A stretch of DNA of 64,000 nt from Serratia nematodiphila DZ0503SBS1 (GTDB lineage Bacteria > Pseudomonadota > Gammaproteobacteria > Enterobacterales > Enterobacteriaceae): NCBI RefSeq assembly GCF_000738675.1, contig NZ_JPUX01000001.1, positions 3,038,001 through 3,102,000 on the forward strand, in the 5' to 3' direction. Position 1 is the stretch's first letter, and every line of letters starts with the position of its first letter. Below the pieces are notes generated by a model. That model was not told where the DNA came from and did not search any database. It was given only the letters and a program-made list of their open reading frames with translations. Shown piece after piece: positions 9,791 to 18,137 of the stretch. The translations under genes and the position numbers were made by a program.

Positions 9791-11481
9791 ATCTCGTTAC
9801 TCATCCATTGGCGGATTACCAGAGCGACCACGCGCGGGTCTTTGTCAGCCAGATCGCGGATCCGCTGGCTCTGGACTTCTGCGCTGACGCGCTGCTGCGA
9901 TTTGCGACGCTGCGCCAGCTCCTCGTTGCTCGGTTTGTTGCTGTCGGCCGCTTTGGCGGCAGGGGCGTTGGCGGCGGCGAGGGCGGCCTGTTGCGCGGCC
10001 TGGCGCTGTTGCAGCTGCGGCCGCACCAGTTTGCGCCACAGCAGCCAGGCCACCAGCAGCACCAGCAGATAGCGACCCGCGTCGATCAGGCGATCGATAA
10101 ACGACTGGCTTTGCCAGAACGGCAGTTCACCGCCGGTCACCTGGCTGTCGGTAAACGGTGTGTTGACCACGTTCAGGGTATCGCCGCGGCTGCTGGAGTA
10201 GCCCATCGCTTCACGCACCAGCGCTTCGATCTGCGCCAGCTGTTCTTTGCTCATCGGCTGCGGTTTGCCGTCTTTATCCGCGCCGAGGTAGTTGACCACC
10301 ACGGCGACCGACAGACGCTGCACGGTGCCGGCTTTGTGCTGGGTATGACGGATGGTGCGATCGAGCTCGTAGTTGGTGGTCGCGTCGCGACGGGTATTTT
10401 GCGGCACGCCGCTGGCCGCCGCGCTGCGGGTGGTCGCGGCGTTTTGCGTGGTGGCGTTGGCGTTATTGCCCGCCGCCGGCTTGGCGGTTTCAATCGGCGC
10501 CGTAGGCGGAGCGCTCGGTTGGTTAGACAGCGCGCCCGGCACGCCGCCGACCTGCGGCCCGCCGATCTGCTCGCTCAGGCTGGTTTGCTGGGAGCGGATA
10601 GCGGCTTTATCCGGCTGCTGGTTAGGTTGGTACTGTTCATCGGTTTGTTCGCGCGTGGCGAAGTCGATCTGCGCCGTGACCTGCGCACGCACGTTGGCGC
10701 TGCCGACCACCGGGGCGAGGATCGCTTCAATGCGGCGCTGGAAGCCGTTTTCCACTTCGTTGGCGTATTTCAGCTGCGAAGCGTTGAGATCGCGCCCGGT
10801 GCCGTCGGACTGGGTCAGCAGGCGGCCGGCCTGATCGACCACGGTCACATTGCCCGGCGGCAGGCCGGCAACGCTGCTCGACACCATATAAACGATGGCG
10901 TTGATCTGGCCGTCGTCCAGGGCACGGCCGGGTTGCAGGGTGAGCGTTACCGAGGCGGAAGGGGATTTCTGTTCGCGCACGAACAGCGAAGGTTTAGGCA
11001 GCGCCAGGTGAACGCGGGCGTTTTGCACCGGCCCCAGCGATTCGATGGTGCGCGACAGCTCGCCCTCGAGGGCGCGCTGATAGTTAATCTGCTCGCTGAA
11101 CTGGCTGATGCCGAATTTTTCCTGATCCAGCAGTTCGAATCCGACGGCGCCGCCTTTCGGCAGCCCTTGCTGCGCCAGACGCAGGCGGGTTTCATGCACC
11201 TTTTCCGCCGGGATCAGCAGCGCCGCGCCATTCTCGGCAAAGCGGTAAGGGATATTCATCTGCGTCAGCTGGGTGACGATGGCGCCGCCGTCGCGGTCGT
11301 TCAGATTGCTGTACAGCACGCGGTAGTCGGGGCTTTTCACCCACAACAGCAGCGCGACGACGATCGCGATCGCGGCGGAAGCGGCGACCAGCAACGGAAT
11401 TTTCGGGTTGGCGCGCAGACGGTTCCAGATGGCCTGCAGGCCGTTGTCGCGGCTTTCGCCGGCGGTTATCGAAGCACTCAT
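9787..11481 (-). CDS. fliF: Flagellar MS-ring protein FliF
   Basis: FliF builds the MS ring in the inner membrane, the first structure of the basal body. The 564-residue product has a transmembrane segment at about 29-48, ring-building motifs, a Pro/Ala/Thr-rich periplasmic insertion (about 310-370), a second transmembrane segment near 450-475 and a cytoplasmic tail ending [12 protein letters not shown], which binds FliG. It is the first gene of the minus-strand operon, divergent from fliE. Confidence 0.98.
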   Translation of the reverse strand: MSASITAGESRDNGLQAIWNRLRANPKIPLLVAASAAIAIVVALLLWVKSPDYRVLYSNLNDRDGGAIVTQLTQMNIPYRFAENGAALLIPAEKVHETRLRLAQQGLPKGGAVGFELLDQEKFGISQFSEQINYQRALEGELSRTIESLGPVQNARVHLALPKPSLFVREQKSPSASVTLTLQPGRALDDGQINAIVYMVSSSVAGLPPGNVTVVDQAGRLLTQSDGTGRDLNASQLKYANEVENGFQRRIEAILAPVVGSANVRAQVTAQIDFATREQTDEQYQPNQQPDKAAIRSQQTSLSEQIGGPQVGGVPGALSNQPSAPPTAPIETAKPAAGNNANATTQNAATTRSAAASGVPQNTRRDATTNYELDRTIRHTQHKAGTVQRLSVAVVVNYLGADKDGKPQPMSKEQLAQIEALVREAMGYSSSRGDTLNVVNTPFTDSQVTGGELPFWQSQSFIDRLIDAGRYLLVLLVAWLLWRKLVRPQLQQRQAAQQAALAAANAPAAKAADSNKPSNEELAQRRKSQQRVSAEVQSQRIRDLADKDPRVVALVIRQWMSNEI

Positions 11482-11796
11482 TTTAGGTCTCGTCCTTCAA
11501 TGGCGCTCACGATCCCGTACGGGCCGCTGAGCAGCTCCCTGCCAGGCTGATGAACGGTATGGTTAGCGTTGTGTGACAAAACAGACTCCCTGATACACAT
11601 ATCTTCTAAATAGCGGCGCTCCCATTTCTGGGCAGGCCATTATTCGCCTTATCAGACAATTCCGATTGCCCGATAAGCCGGGTTTTTTGCGGTTAATTAA
11701 CCGCTTTAGGTCCGAAAACGCTGTGCTAGGGTGTGCATCATTGGAGAAGTGCAGGGTGAAAACGTCACCCGGCGAGACGAGAGGATTGAGGACCAG
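11482..11796. promoter_or_regulatory. Divergent fliF/fliE control region
   Basis: This 315-base region separates the divergent fliF and fliE genes and holds no gene. In related bacteria both operons are class 2 and need FlhDC. A loose match to an FlhDC half-site is AAATAGCG at 11608-11615 followed by CATTTCTG, but it is too degenerate to call firmly. A perfect 16-base palindrome GCGGTTAATTAACCGC lies at 11689-11704, about 100 bases upstream of fliE. Confidence 0.5.
11689..11704. repeat. Perfect 16-base palindrome upstream of fliE
   Basis: GCGGTTAATTAACCGC is fully symmetric. It lies between a T-run and the fliE start. The AT core and GC ends suit a dimeric regulator site; no known flagellar operator of this sequence comes to mind. 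Confidence 0.5.
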
Positions 11797-12111
11797 ATGG
11801 CGATTCAGGGCATTGAAGGGGTACTGCAGCAGATGCAGGTCATGGCGGTTCAGGCCGGCAAGATGGGGCAGAATGCGGCGCCGCAGGGCGTCAGCTTCGC
11901 CAGCGAACTGACCGCGGCGCTCGGCAAGATCAGCGAGACCCAGCAAACGGCGCGCAAACAGGCGCAGGACTTCGAGCTGGGCGCGCCAGGCATCAGCCTG
12001 AACGATGTGATGGTCGATCTGCAGAAATCGTCGGTCTCTTTGCAACTGGGCGTACAGGTGCGCAACAAGCTGGTGGCGGCCTACCAGGACATCATGAATA
12101 TGCCGGTGTGA
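11797..12111 (+). CDS. fliE: Flagellar hook-basal body protein FliE
   Basis: FliE is the adaptor between the MS ring and the rod and is one of the first exported substrates. The start [14 protein letters not shown] gives 104 residues, the E. coli length; an upstream in-frame extension to 11731 has no family support. The conserved C-terminus [19 protein letters not shown] and [17 protein letters not shown] is intact. It forms its own transcription unit divergent from fliF. Confidence 0.97.
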   Translation: MAIQGIEGVLQQMQVMAVQAGKMGQNAAPQGVSFASELTAALGKISETQQTARKQAQDFELGAPGISLNDVMVDLQKSSVSLQLGVQVRNKLVAAYQDIMNMPV

Positions 12112-12209
12112 TGAACGTGCCGACTATTTTTCAGTGAAATTTGGTTCGGCGCTGTTACCTTAGAGTGACGGCCAGTCCGACAATGCTGAAGCCGCAGCGC
12201 CAGCCGAGG

Positions 12210-12240
12210 AAAAAAAAACCAGCTATCGAAATAGCTGGTT
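12210..12240 (-). terminator. Rho-independent terminator downstream of azoR
   Basis: A perfect 10-base stem (AACCAGCTAT at 12217-12226, loop CGAA, ATAGCTGGTT at 12231-12240) is followed, reading the minus strand, by a run of nine T. It therefore ends the azoR transcript. It also lies beyond fliE and may stop that transcript weakly. Confidence 0.85.
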
Positions 12241-12356
12241 GAAGGTGCGATAAAACATTTATGTCATGTAGGAGCGTCGACACCCGCTCGAGGTGGCGTC
12301 AACGCGATTATCATATTTGTTATGTTATAACAAATCAATGCTGCCGTGCGTTTGCT

Positions 12357-12956
12357 TCAGCCCGCCAATTCCGCGATCCGCTGGTGGGCGTTCGCCAGCC
12401 CCTGATCGCGGCCGTGCGGTTTCATATCCAGCCCTTCGGCATAGATAAATTGTACGTCGCCGATCCCCATCAGCCCCAGCACCGAACGCAGGTAGGGCGT
12501 TACGGCATCGGTCGGATGCCCGGCGTGCATGCCGCCGCGTGAACTGAATACCAGCGCATTGACGCCTTCCACCAACCCCACCGGGTAGGTGGCGGTATAG
12601 TTGAAGGTCATCCGGGCGCGGGCTACCAGATCGAACCAGTTTTTCAGCTGGGTCGGGACGTTGAGGTTGTACATCGGCGCCCCGATCAGTAACAGGTCGC
12701 TCTCTTTCAGTTCGGCAATCAGTTGATCGGAGAGCGCTATCGTGGCTTTGGCGCGCGGGCTGACATTTTCCGCGCCGCGCAGCGCGCTGAACAGCTCGCC
12801 GTCCAACACCGGCAGATCCAGCGCCGTCAGATCGTGTTCGACGATCCGATCGTCGTATCCTTTCGCTTTGCGCGCCGCCAGATAGCGGTCAATCAGGTTA
12901 TTGGTCTGCGAGTCATTTCCCATAATGCTGGATTTGAGTGCCAGTATTTTTTTCAT
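12357..12956 (-). CDS. azoR: FMN-dependent NADH azoreductase
   Basis: AzoR is a cytoplasmic flavodoxin-fold quinone and azo-compound reductase using NADH and FMN. The 199-residue start MKKILALKSSIMG is preceded by a GAGGACAACAG-type ribosome site; an upstream in-frame Met at 13022 is unlikely. Conserved stretches are the phosphate loop near the N-terminus, GAPMYNLNVPTQLKNWFDL (FMN-binding), and SRGGMHAGHPTDAVTPYL. It is divergent from a LysR gene, suggesting control by that protein, perhaps in response to quinone or electrophile stress. Confidence 0.93.
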   Translation of the reverse strand: MKKILALKSSIMGNDSQTNNLIDRYLAARKAKGYDDRIVEHDLTALDLPVLDGELFSALRGAENVSPRAKATIALSDQLIAELKESDLLLIGAPMYNLNVPTQLKNWFDLVARARMTFNYTATYPVGLVEGVNALVFSSRGGMHAGHPTDAVTPYLRSVLGLMGIGDVQFIYAEGLDMKPHGRDQGLANAHQRIAELAG

Positions 12957-13032
12957 GCTGTTGTCCTCTGACGGTAATCTGTGGTTTTCACCGGGGACTC
13001 CGGAATGACTGCAGGTTATCATTGCTTAAGGT

Positions 13033-13059
13033 TCACCAGTGGTGATAGGTTTTCACCTA
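13033..13059. promoter_or_regulatory. Candidate LysR operator between azoR and the LysR gene
   Basis: Two adjacent inverted repeats lie in the 129-base divergent spacer: TCACCA-G-TGGTGA (13033-13045) and TAGGT-TTTC-ACCTA (13046-13059). The position suits autoregulation of the LysR gene and control of azoR. This is inferred from symmetry and position only. Confidence 0.5.
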
Positions 13060-13085
13060 ATTGATTCCATATTGGCAACATTAAG

Positions 13086-14015
13086 ATGAAAAGCGATCTG
13101 AGTGCGCTGCCGGCCTTTGTTGCCGTAGCGGAAGGCGGCAGTTTCGCCGCCGCCGCAGAGAAACTGCATCTGACGCGTTCTGCGGTCAGCAAAATCGTGT
13201 CGCGTCTGGAGGCGCGGCTGGGCGTGATGCTGTTTATGCGCACCACGCGCAGCCTGAGCCTGACGGACGAAGGCGCGCTGTACTATGAACACTGTCGACA
13301 GGCATTGGCGAACGTTCAGGCGGCGGAAAACCAGCTCGACAGCGGCAAGATGCAGGTCAGCGGCCGGCTCAGAGTCTCGGTGCCGGTGCTGTTCGGCCAC
13401 CTGTGCATTGCGCCCTTGTTGACGGCGCTGGCGAATGAGCATCCGTTATTGACGCTGGAAATCTCATTCAGCGACCGCAGGATCGATCTCGTCGACGAGG
13501 GATTCGATCTGGCGGTGCGCATCGGCGAACTGGCGGACAGCGGCAGTTTGGTTGCCCGACGTTTGGGCGAACATGGCATGCTCCTGTGCGCGTCGCCCGA
13601 CTACGTGCGGCGCTGCGGCGAGCCGAGCACGGCGGAAGCGTTAAGCCGGCATCAGGCGGTGGGGTATCTGCACGCCGGCGCCGTGCTGCCGTGGCAGCTG
13701 CGTGGCGAAAACGGTGAGCTGCAATCGTTCAGCCCCCCGACCAAGATGATGATGGATGATATGCAGGGGATCGTCGATGCGATATCCGCCGGCGCCGGCA
13801 TTGCCTGGCTGCCGGAGTGGCTGGTGCGCGAGCGGCTGATGGCGGGGACGTTGGTAGAGATCATGCGCGGTGAGTCCAGCCTCAGTTTCCCGGTGAACGT
13901 CGTGTGGCCCTATATGCCTTACCAGCCGCTTAAGGTGCGGCTGGCGGTAGACAAGCTGGTGGCGGAGCTGCCGGGAAAATTGGCGCTTGCGGCACCGTGG
14001 GTATCGCATCGCTAA
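13086..14015 (+). CDS. LysR-family transcriptional regulator
   Basis: This 309-residue protein has the LysR winged helix-turn-helix at about residues 5-62 (GGSFAAAAEKLHLTRSAVSKIVSRLEARLG) and a substrate-binding effector domain after residue 90. It belongs to the subgroup often found divergent from an oxidoreductase gene. Its divergent neighbour azoR, 129 bases away, is the likely target. The inducer cannot be read from the sequence. Confidence 0.9.
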   Translation: MKSDLSALPAFVAVAEGGSFAAAAEKLHLTRSAVSKIVSRLEARLGVMLFMRTTRSLSLTDEGALYYEHCRQALANVQAAENQLDSGKMQVSGRLRVSVPVLFGHLCIAPLLTALANEHPLLTLEISFSDRRIDLVDEGFDLAVRIGELADSGSLVARRLGEHGMLLCASPDYVRRCGEPSTAEALSRHQAVGYLHAGAVLPWQLRGENGELQSFSPPTKMMMDDMQGIVDAISAGAGIAWLPEWLVRERLMAGTLVEIMRGESSLSFPVNVVWPYMPYQPLKVRLAVDKLVAELPGKLALAAPWVSHR

Positions 14016-14141
14016 TGGCCGGTGCCACAACCGACTAATGTACCGAATAGAGGGCAGAAAATGGTGCTGTCAGGTTTATTGAATGCGCAGGTGACCGTTT
14101 ATTATGACGTGATTAGTAGGGTTATTATTCGAGGCCGGTCA

Positions 14142-14237
14142 ATGAGCACGAAAAGCGAATCCAGATGGCGTCTGATCAGTATTTTAATGTTGGCGCTGCT
14201 GGCGGTATTAATTGGCGTTCTGGTTAAACTGGACTGA
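14142..14237 (+). CDS. Small single-pass membrane protein (31 residues)
   Basis: The ORF starts at an ATG with GAGG seven bases upstream. It encodes a short Ser/Lys/Arg-rich head followed by one hydrophobic helix (residues about 11-28) ending KLD, the usual form of a bacterial small membrane protein with the N-terminus inside. The frame is open upstream to 14022, but that part is not hydrophobic and has no better start. I do not recognise a family. Confidence 0.5.
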   Translation: MSTKSESRWRLISILMLALLAVLIGVLVKLD

Positions 14238-14254
14238 AGTCTGACCAGACGATA

Positions 14255-14284
14255 AAAAGCCTGGCCGTTTTATTGTGCGGCCAG
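14255..14284 (-). terminator. Terminator overlapping the end of the 36-residue ORF
   Basis: A 7-base perfect stem (CTGGCCG at 14261-14267 and CGGCCAG at 14278-14284) with a 10-base loop is followed on the minus strand by GCTTTTTATC. The stop codon of the minus-strand small ORF lies in the loop. This supports real transcription of that strand. Confidence 0.65.
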
Positions 14285-14380
14285 TAAACGCATCATCTCT
14301 TCTTCATTCAGTAAGGCTAACAGCCACAGCCCCAACAAAATTATTGCCAGAGAAAATAATCGCTTTTCATTACGCATCAT
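14270..14380 (-). CDS. Small membrane protein (36 residues)
   Basis: This minus-strand ORF encodes two Met, a basic head (RNEKR), one hydrophobic helix (about residues 8-24) and an acidic, amphipathic tail with NEEEMMRLL. The ribosome site is weak, but a rho-independent terminator sits exactly at its stop codon, and the composition is that of a real bitopic small protein. It faces the 31-residue ORF at 14142-14237 tail to tail. I do not recognise a family. Confidence 0.5.
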   Translation of the reverse strand: MMRNEKRLFSLAIILLGLWLLALLNEEEMMRLLAAQ

Positions 14381-14481
14381 TTAATTCGCTGTTCGGCAGA
14401 TGGGTGTTGCTTAGCGTATCTCAGCGTTGTTACAACCGTTAGGGACTTGTGTTAAATAAAGCCATTTTGTTGCGCGTCTAT

Positions 14482-15342
14482 TTATGTTTCTCCGGCGACC
14501 ATCGCCTCAACGCCCTGAGAGCCGGGTTCCATAATCCTTTGATGGCCGCGAATGGCGGTAGGCGCGAAACCGAAGCGTTTGCGAAAACGTTCGGCGAAAC
14601 GCGATGCGCTTTCATAACCCACATGTTGCGCGATGGCGGAGATCGGCCAGTCGGTCGACTGCAGCAGGGCCAGCGCGCTACTCATGCGCACGTCGATCAT
14701 CAGATTGCGCAATGCGGTATTTTCCATCGACAGTTTGCGGCGCAACATCACTTCACTCATCGACAGGCTTTCCGCGACTTTGGCCGCCGTCCAAATGCTG
14801 TGCGGGTCGGTCGCCAGGCAGCGGCGCACGCGCTGCGTCAGATCCTTGGCTTCGTTGTGAATAAAGCGAATGCCGAATTGGGCCAGCCACAGCAGAATTT
14901 CCAGCATTTTGTGCCGCACGATGATGGTGGGAAAGCGTTGCCGCAGCGTCAGCGCCAGGCCGGTGGTTTCAAAACTGTGCTTGAGGGCGCAGGGCAGGTT
15001 GCGCAGCGCCAGGACGGCATCGAACGGCATCGCCGCCGGCGTTTCCTCGGCCGGAGGTTGGACGGTGAGCAACAGGGGATCGCAGGTCAGCAACTGACAG
15101 CTGAATACGCCGTCTTCGGACGGGCCGTTAATAATGTCCACCGTTTGCCCGCCGTCGATAATCAACAGCTCGCCGGGATGAGCGACCACTTCGTGTTGTT
15201 GCCAGCGTACGCGCTTATGGCCTTGTTGTATCAGATACAGATGTGGTTGCTCAAAATAGACTGAAGGGAATAATAATTCAGTATGCTGAATGATGTGCGC
15301 TGAGGCGCCAATTCCAGGACAGAGATTAATTGTACGTTCCAT
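14482..15342 (-). CDS. AraC-family transcriptional regulator
   Basis: This 286-residue protein has a cupin-like N-terminal sensor domain (about 20-120) and a C-terminal AraC DNA-binding domain (about 175-275) with two helix-turn-helix units, the second reading PISAIAQHVGYESASRFAERFRKRFG. It is unrelated to flagellar genes and has no operon partner. The ligand and targets are unknown. Confidence 0.9.
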   Translation of the reverse strand: MERTINLCPGIGASAHIIQHTELLFPSVYFEQPHLYLIQQGHKRVRWQQHEVVAHPGELLIIDGGQTVDIINGPSEDGVFSCQLLTCDPLLLTVQPPAEETPAAMPFDAVLALRNLPCALKHSFETTGLALTLRQRFPTIIVRHKMLEILLWLAQFGIRFIHNEAKDLTQRVRRCLATDPHSIWTAAKVAESLSMSEVMLRRKLSMENTALRNLMIDVRMSSALALLQSTDWPISAIAQHVGYESASRFAERFRKRFGFAPTAIRGHQRIMEPGSQGVEAMVAGET

Positions 15343-15650
15343 CGATATTCATTTCGCAGCCATTATCTGAGAATATCTTTACGCTTTGATCAGCGTTGGA
15401 GCAACATTTTTCCATGGGCCGTGAAACACAGCGGCGTGTTTTATCTATCAAAAATCAATTTCCTGCTGAACAGAAAACGTCCGTGTCGGGATGATGTTTA
15501 TCCATTAAAGTGAGAGCCAGGCTCGAAGCGCGCATTTTACCAATTACCCATAAACTGAATAATTCAAATGCCATAGATTAATATCCTAACGTAACCCGAG
15601 AGTAATAGCGCATAGTGCTATTTAATCCATTTTCGTCAGTATTGTCGATC
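15343..15650. other. Spacer between the AraC gene and fliT
   Basis: This 308-base spacer contains the AraC gene's promoter side and a candidate 39-codon ORF at 15455-15574. I see no clear terminator for the fliDST operon and no RNA gene. Confidence 0.4.
15455..15574 (-). CDS. Candidate small protein (39 residues) downstream of fliT
   Basis: The ORF begins ATG GCA TTT with TTAGGA about nine bases upstream and encodes a hydrophobic start (FELFSLWVIG), then a polar tail with KHHPDTD and one cysteine. It lies 76 bases after fliT on the same strand, so it could be carried on the fliDST transcript. No family is recognised. Support is limited to the ribosome site and composition. Confidence 0.35.
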   Translation of the reverse strand: MAFELFSLWVIGKMRASSLALTLMDKHHPDTDVFCSAGN

Positions 15651-16019
15651 TTATCGGACCTGTGGTTCCCCCAGCAACAGCGCACGATCATGAAACTGGC
15701 CGTAGGTATTGTTGACCACGTTCTGGCGCGTGGACTGTTCGATCAGCATCTTCAGCTCATCCATTCGCTGCTGTAACAGACGCTTGAGCTCGGTTTCGTT
15801 GTCGAGGATCTGTTGCAACTTATTGCGCAACATCTCCTGCAGCGCCATGGACGGGCCGGCTTGCCCGGTATAGGCGGCGGTTTTTTCCACCGCCGTCACG
15901 TAAGCGAATTCGAGCTCGACGAGCTCCTCCCAGCGCCCGGTTTGCGCCAGCGCGATCATCTGGCTGCTCAGGCTATAAATTTGTTGATAAGCGGCTAACA
16001 GCTGCTGTTGACGTTCCAT
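15651..16019 (-). CDS. fliT: Flagellar chaperone FliT
   Basis: FliT is the export chaperone of the filament cap FliD and, when free, binds FlhDC to damp class 2 expression. The 122-residue all-helical protein begins MERQQQLLAAYQQIYSLSSQMIALAQ, typical of the family. Its start codon overlaps the fliS stop by one base (TAATG). Confidence 0.94.
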   Translation of the reverse strand: MERQQQLLAAYQQIYSLSSQMIALAQTGRWEELVELEFAYVTAVEKTAAYTGQAGPSMALQEMLRNKLQQILDNETELKRLLQQRMDELKMLIEQSTRQNVVNNTYGQFHDRALLLGEPQVR

Positions 16020-16429
16020 TACACGGCGTCCTGCGAAGGTTGGTAGTTAGGGCCGATTTGGCGCCAGGCGTCGGCGATGTTTTCCAGCAGTTTAACCACT
16101 TCGGCGATCGCCGCTTCGTCGTTGTGCAGGTTGGCCTGCATCAGTCGACGCTTCATGTAGTCGTACAATGCCGCCAGATTTTCGGCGATCTCGCCGCCCT
16201 GCTGAGGGTCGAGGCCACTTTTCAGGCCGTTGTCGATGATATTGATGGCTTTGGACAGCGCCATGCCTTTGCCGGCGATATCGCCCTGGTTCATCAGGAT
16301 GCGTGCGCGAAGCAGGGCGCTGAGCGCCCCGTCGAACAACATCACGATTAACTGGTGCGGGCTGGCGCTCATGGCGCCGCTTTCCAGACTGACCTGTGCA
16401 TAGGCCTGAGTGCCGCTACGGTTATACAT
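16019..16429 (-). CDS. fliS: Flagellin chaperone FliS
   Basis: FliS binds the C-terminus of flagellin and prevents premature polymerisation in the cytoplasm. The 136-residue protein carries the family's opening (YNRSGTQAYAQVSLESGAMSASPHQLIVMLFDGAL) and four-helix pattern. It lies between fliD and fliT in the operon. Confidence 0.96.
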   Translation of the reverse strand: MYNRSGTQAYAQVSLESGAMSASPHQLIVMLFDGALSALLRARILMNQGDIAGKGMALSKAINIIDNGLKSGLDPQQGGEIAENLAALYDYMKRRLMQANLHNDEAAIAEVVKLLENIADAWRQIGPNYQPSQDAV

Positions 16430-16455
16430 GCTGTTTTCTTTACCTTGTTAAAGGG

Positions 16456-17856
16456 TTACTTGAACTGTTGAGCCAAATAGTTACTGGTGCCGTTCATTTT
16501 CGACATCATGGTATCCAGCTGAACGAACTGTTGTTTATAACGATCGATGGTGTTCTGAATGCTGGCGGTGACCGTTGTGATCTGGCTGTTCAGGCGATCG
16601 AGGTTGGTGTTGATGCTTTTGGTCGAGTTCTCGATGATGCCGCCGGATTTGATGTAGCTCTGGATCTCGTTGTGGATCTCGGTGGCCATGCCAGTGTCTT
16701 TGCCGTTACCGACGAAGAAGTTGCTGACTTGATCCGGCTTCTCATCCATCGCTTTCTTCAGCTTGGCGCTGTCGATTTCCAGCTTGCCGGTTTTGGTGTT
16801 GGTGGAAATGCCGAGGTTGCCCAGGCCTTTTAACTCCGGGTTGTCCTGGGCTGCGCTCAGCGCGCTTTTGATCGACGACTGAATGCCGCGCAGGGTGTTG
16901 TCGCCCAGCAGCGGGCCGTTGGTTGGGTTTGGCGCTTCGCCGGTTTTCACCGGGGTGAACTTGGACAACGCGTTGAAGGTGTCCAGCAGCGAGTTATAGC
17001 TGTCGACCCACTCTTTGATCTTGTCGGTGGTGCCGGTGGTGTTGGTGCTGATCACCAAATGTTGCGGTTCATCGGTTTTGGTTTTGGTTTTCAGATCGAT
17101 GGTGACGCCTTGCAGGGCATCGCTGATCGAGTTGGTGCTGCGCTTGATAGCGGTGCCGTTCACCGTCAGCTCAGCATCCTGCGGCGCGACCGTCTGCTTC
17201 ATGGCGGTGCCGGTGCCGCGGGTAGCGTTGTAGTTCAGGATATCGCCCAGTTGGTCGTCGTTATCGACCTGCAGAGAAATCTTGTTGTTTTCGCCGGTGG
17301 TGGAAGAGCTGACCGCCAACTGATAGTCGTTGTCGCCGACGCGCATGATGCTGGCCGTGACGCCAGCTTTGGCGCCGTTGATGGCGTCGCGCAGCTCAAC
17401 CAGCGAGGTTTGATCGTCGCTCAGCGGGATTTTGGTTTCTTTCGGCGGGTTGCCGGCGGTGATGGTCAGGGAGCGGTCTGTCACGCCTTCAGCGCCTAAC
17501 TTAGCGCCCTGGTCGCTGACTTTCGCCTGGGTGGTCAGGGTTTGCGCCTGCGCCAGTTTGTTCACTTCCACCACATAGTTGCCCGGCACCGCCTTGGCGT
17601 TGGTGGTGATCTTGAAGGCGTCGTGTTCGGTGGCGGTGGTGGCCTTGAAGAAATCTTCTTTCGCCATCTCTTTGCTGAGATTGTCGAATTTTTCCAGCGC
17701 ACCCTTCAGCGTGCCGTAACCGGTCAACTGGGCGTTGTAGCTGGATTGCTTGGTGGTGTAAGGGGTCAGGCGCTGTTGTTCCGCTTTGGTCAGCTTATCC
17801 AGCAGGCCATTGAGGTCGAGTCCTGAGCCGAGACCTAATGAACTGATCGTTGCCAT
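16456..17856 (-). CDS. fliD: Flagellar filament cap protein FliD
   Basis: FliD (HAP2) caps the growing filament and folds exported flagellin. The 466-residue protein starts MATISSLGLGSGLDLNGLLDKL, the typical N-terminal export and assembly region. The middle is a variable surface domain, and the C-terminal coiled coil ends SNYLAQQFK. It is transcribed from a sigma-28 promoter in the fliC/fliD spacer. Confidence 0.97.
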   Translation of the reverse strand: MATISSLGLGSGLDLNGLLDKLTKAEQQRLTPYTTKQSSYNAQLTGYGTLKGALEKFDNLSKEMAKEDFFKATTATEHDAFKITTNAKAVPGNYVVEVNKLAQAQTLTTQAKVSDQGAKLGAEGVTDRSLTITAGNPPKETKIPLSDDQTSLVELRDAINGAKAGVTASIMRVGDNDYQLAVSSSTTGENNKISLQVDNDDQLGDILNYNATRGTGTAMKQTVAPQDAELTVNGTAIKRSTNSISDALQGVTIDLKTKTKTDEPQHLVISTNTTGTTDKIKEWVDSYNSLLDTFNALSKFTPVKTGEAPNPTNGPLLGDNTLRGIQSSIKSALSAAQDNPELKGLGNLGISTNTKTGKLEIDSAKLKKAMDEKPDQVSNFFVGNGKDTGMATEIHNEIQSYIKSGGIIENSTKSINTNLDRLNSQITTVTASIQNTIDRYKQQFVQLDTMMSKMNGTSNYLAQQFK

Positions 17857-17896
17857 GAGTAATTCTCCTTGATGATGACTTTATTCGCTTTACGCG

Positions 17897-17923
17897 TTAT
17901 CGGCCCAGTGGTGAAAAAGTTTA
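17897..17923 (-). promoter_or_regulatory. Sigma-28 promoter of fliDST
   Basis: Reading the minus strand, TAAACTTT, an 11-base spacer and GCCGATAA match the FliA consensus (TAAAGTTT-N11-GCCGATAA) with one mismatch. The -10 box lies about 40 bases upstream of the fliD start. Confidence 0.92.
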
Positions 17924-18017
17924 CCGAAAAAAACAAAAAACCGATGGCGCAATAGAGGAGGGAAAAACCGCGTTATTTCCGCCATTGCGGCGGACGCAAA
18001 AAAAATTAAAAAAATTC

Positions 18018-18044
18018 TAAAGGTTGTTAGGGGAGGGCCGATAC
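18018..18044 (+). promoter_or_regulatory. Sigma-28 promoter of fliC
   Basis: TAAAGGTT, an 11-base spacer and GCCGATAC closely match the FliA consensus. The -10 box is 93 bases upstream of the fliC ATG, which leaves an untranslated leader of roughly 85 bases, long enough for post-transcriptional control. Confidence 0.92.
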
Positions 18045-18137
18045 CTGAGGGGACGGTGGTTGACGCCGTGGGCAAACAAGCCCGAACCTTTTAACCGTGT
18101 TGCGAAGAACGCAACTGACTCGTAAGGAAAGCAAACA

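Noticed and set aside
11592..11645. FlhDC box between fliE and fliF
   Set aside because: AAATAGCG followed by CATTTCTG resembles part of the site, but too many positions differ from the consensus to call it.
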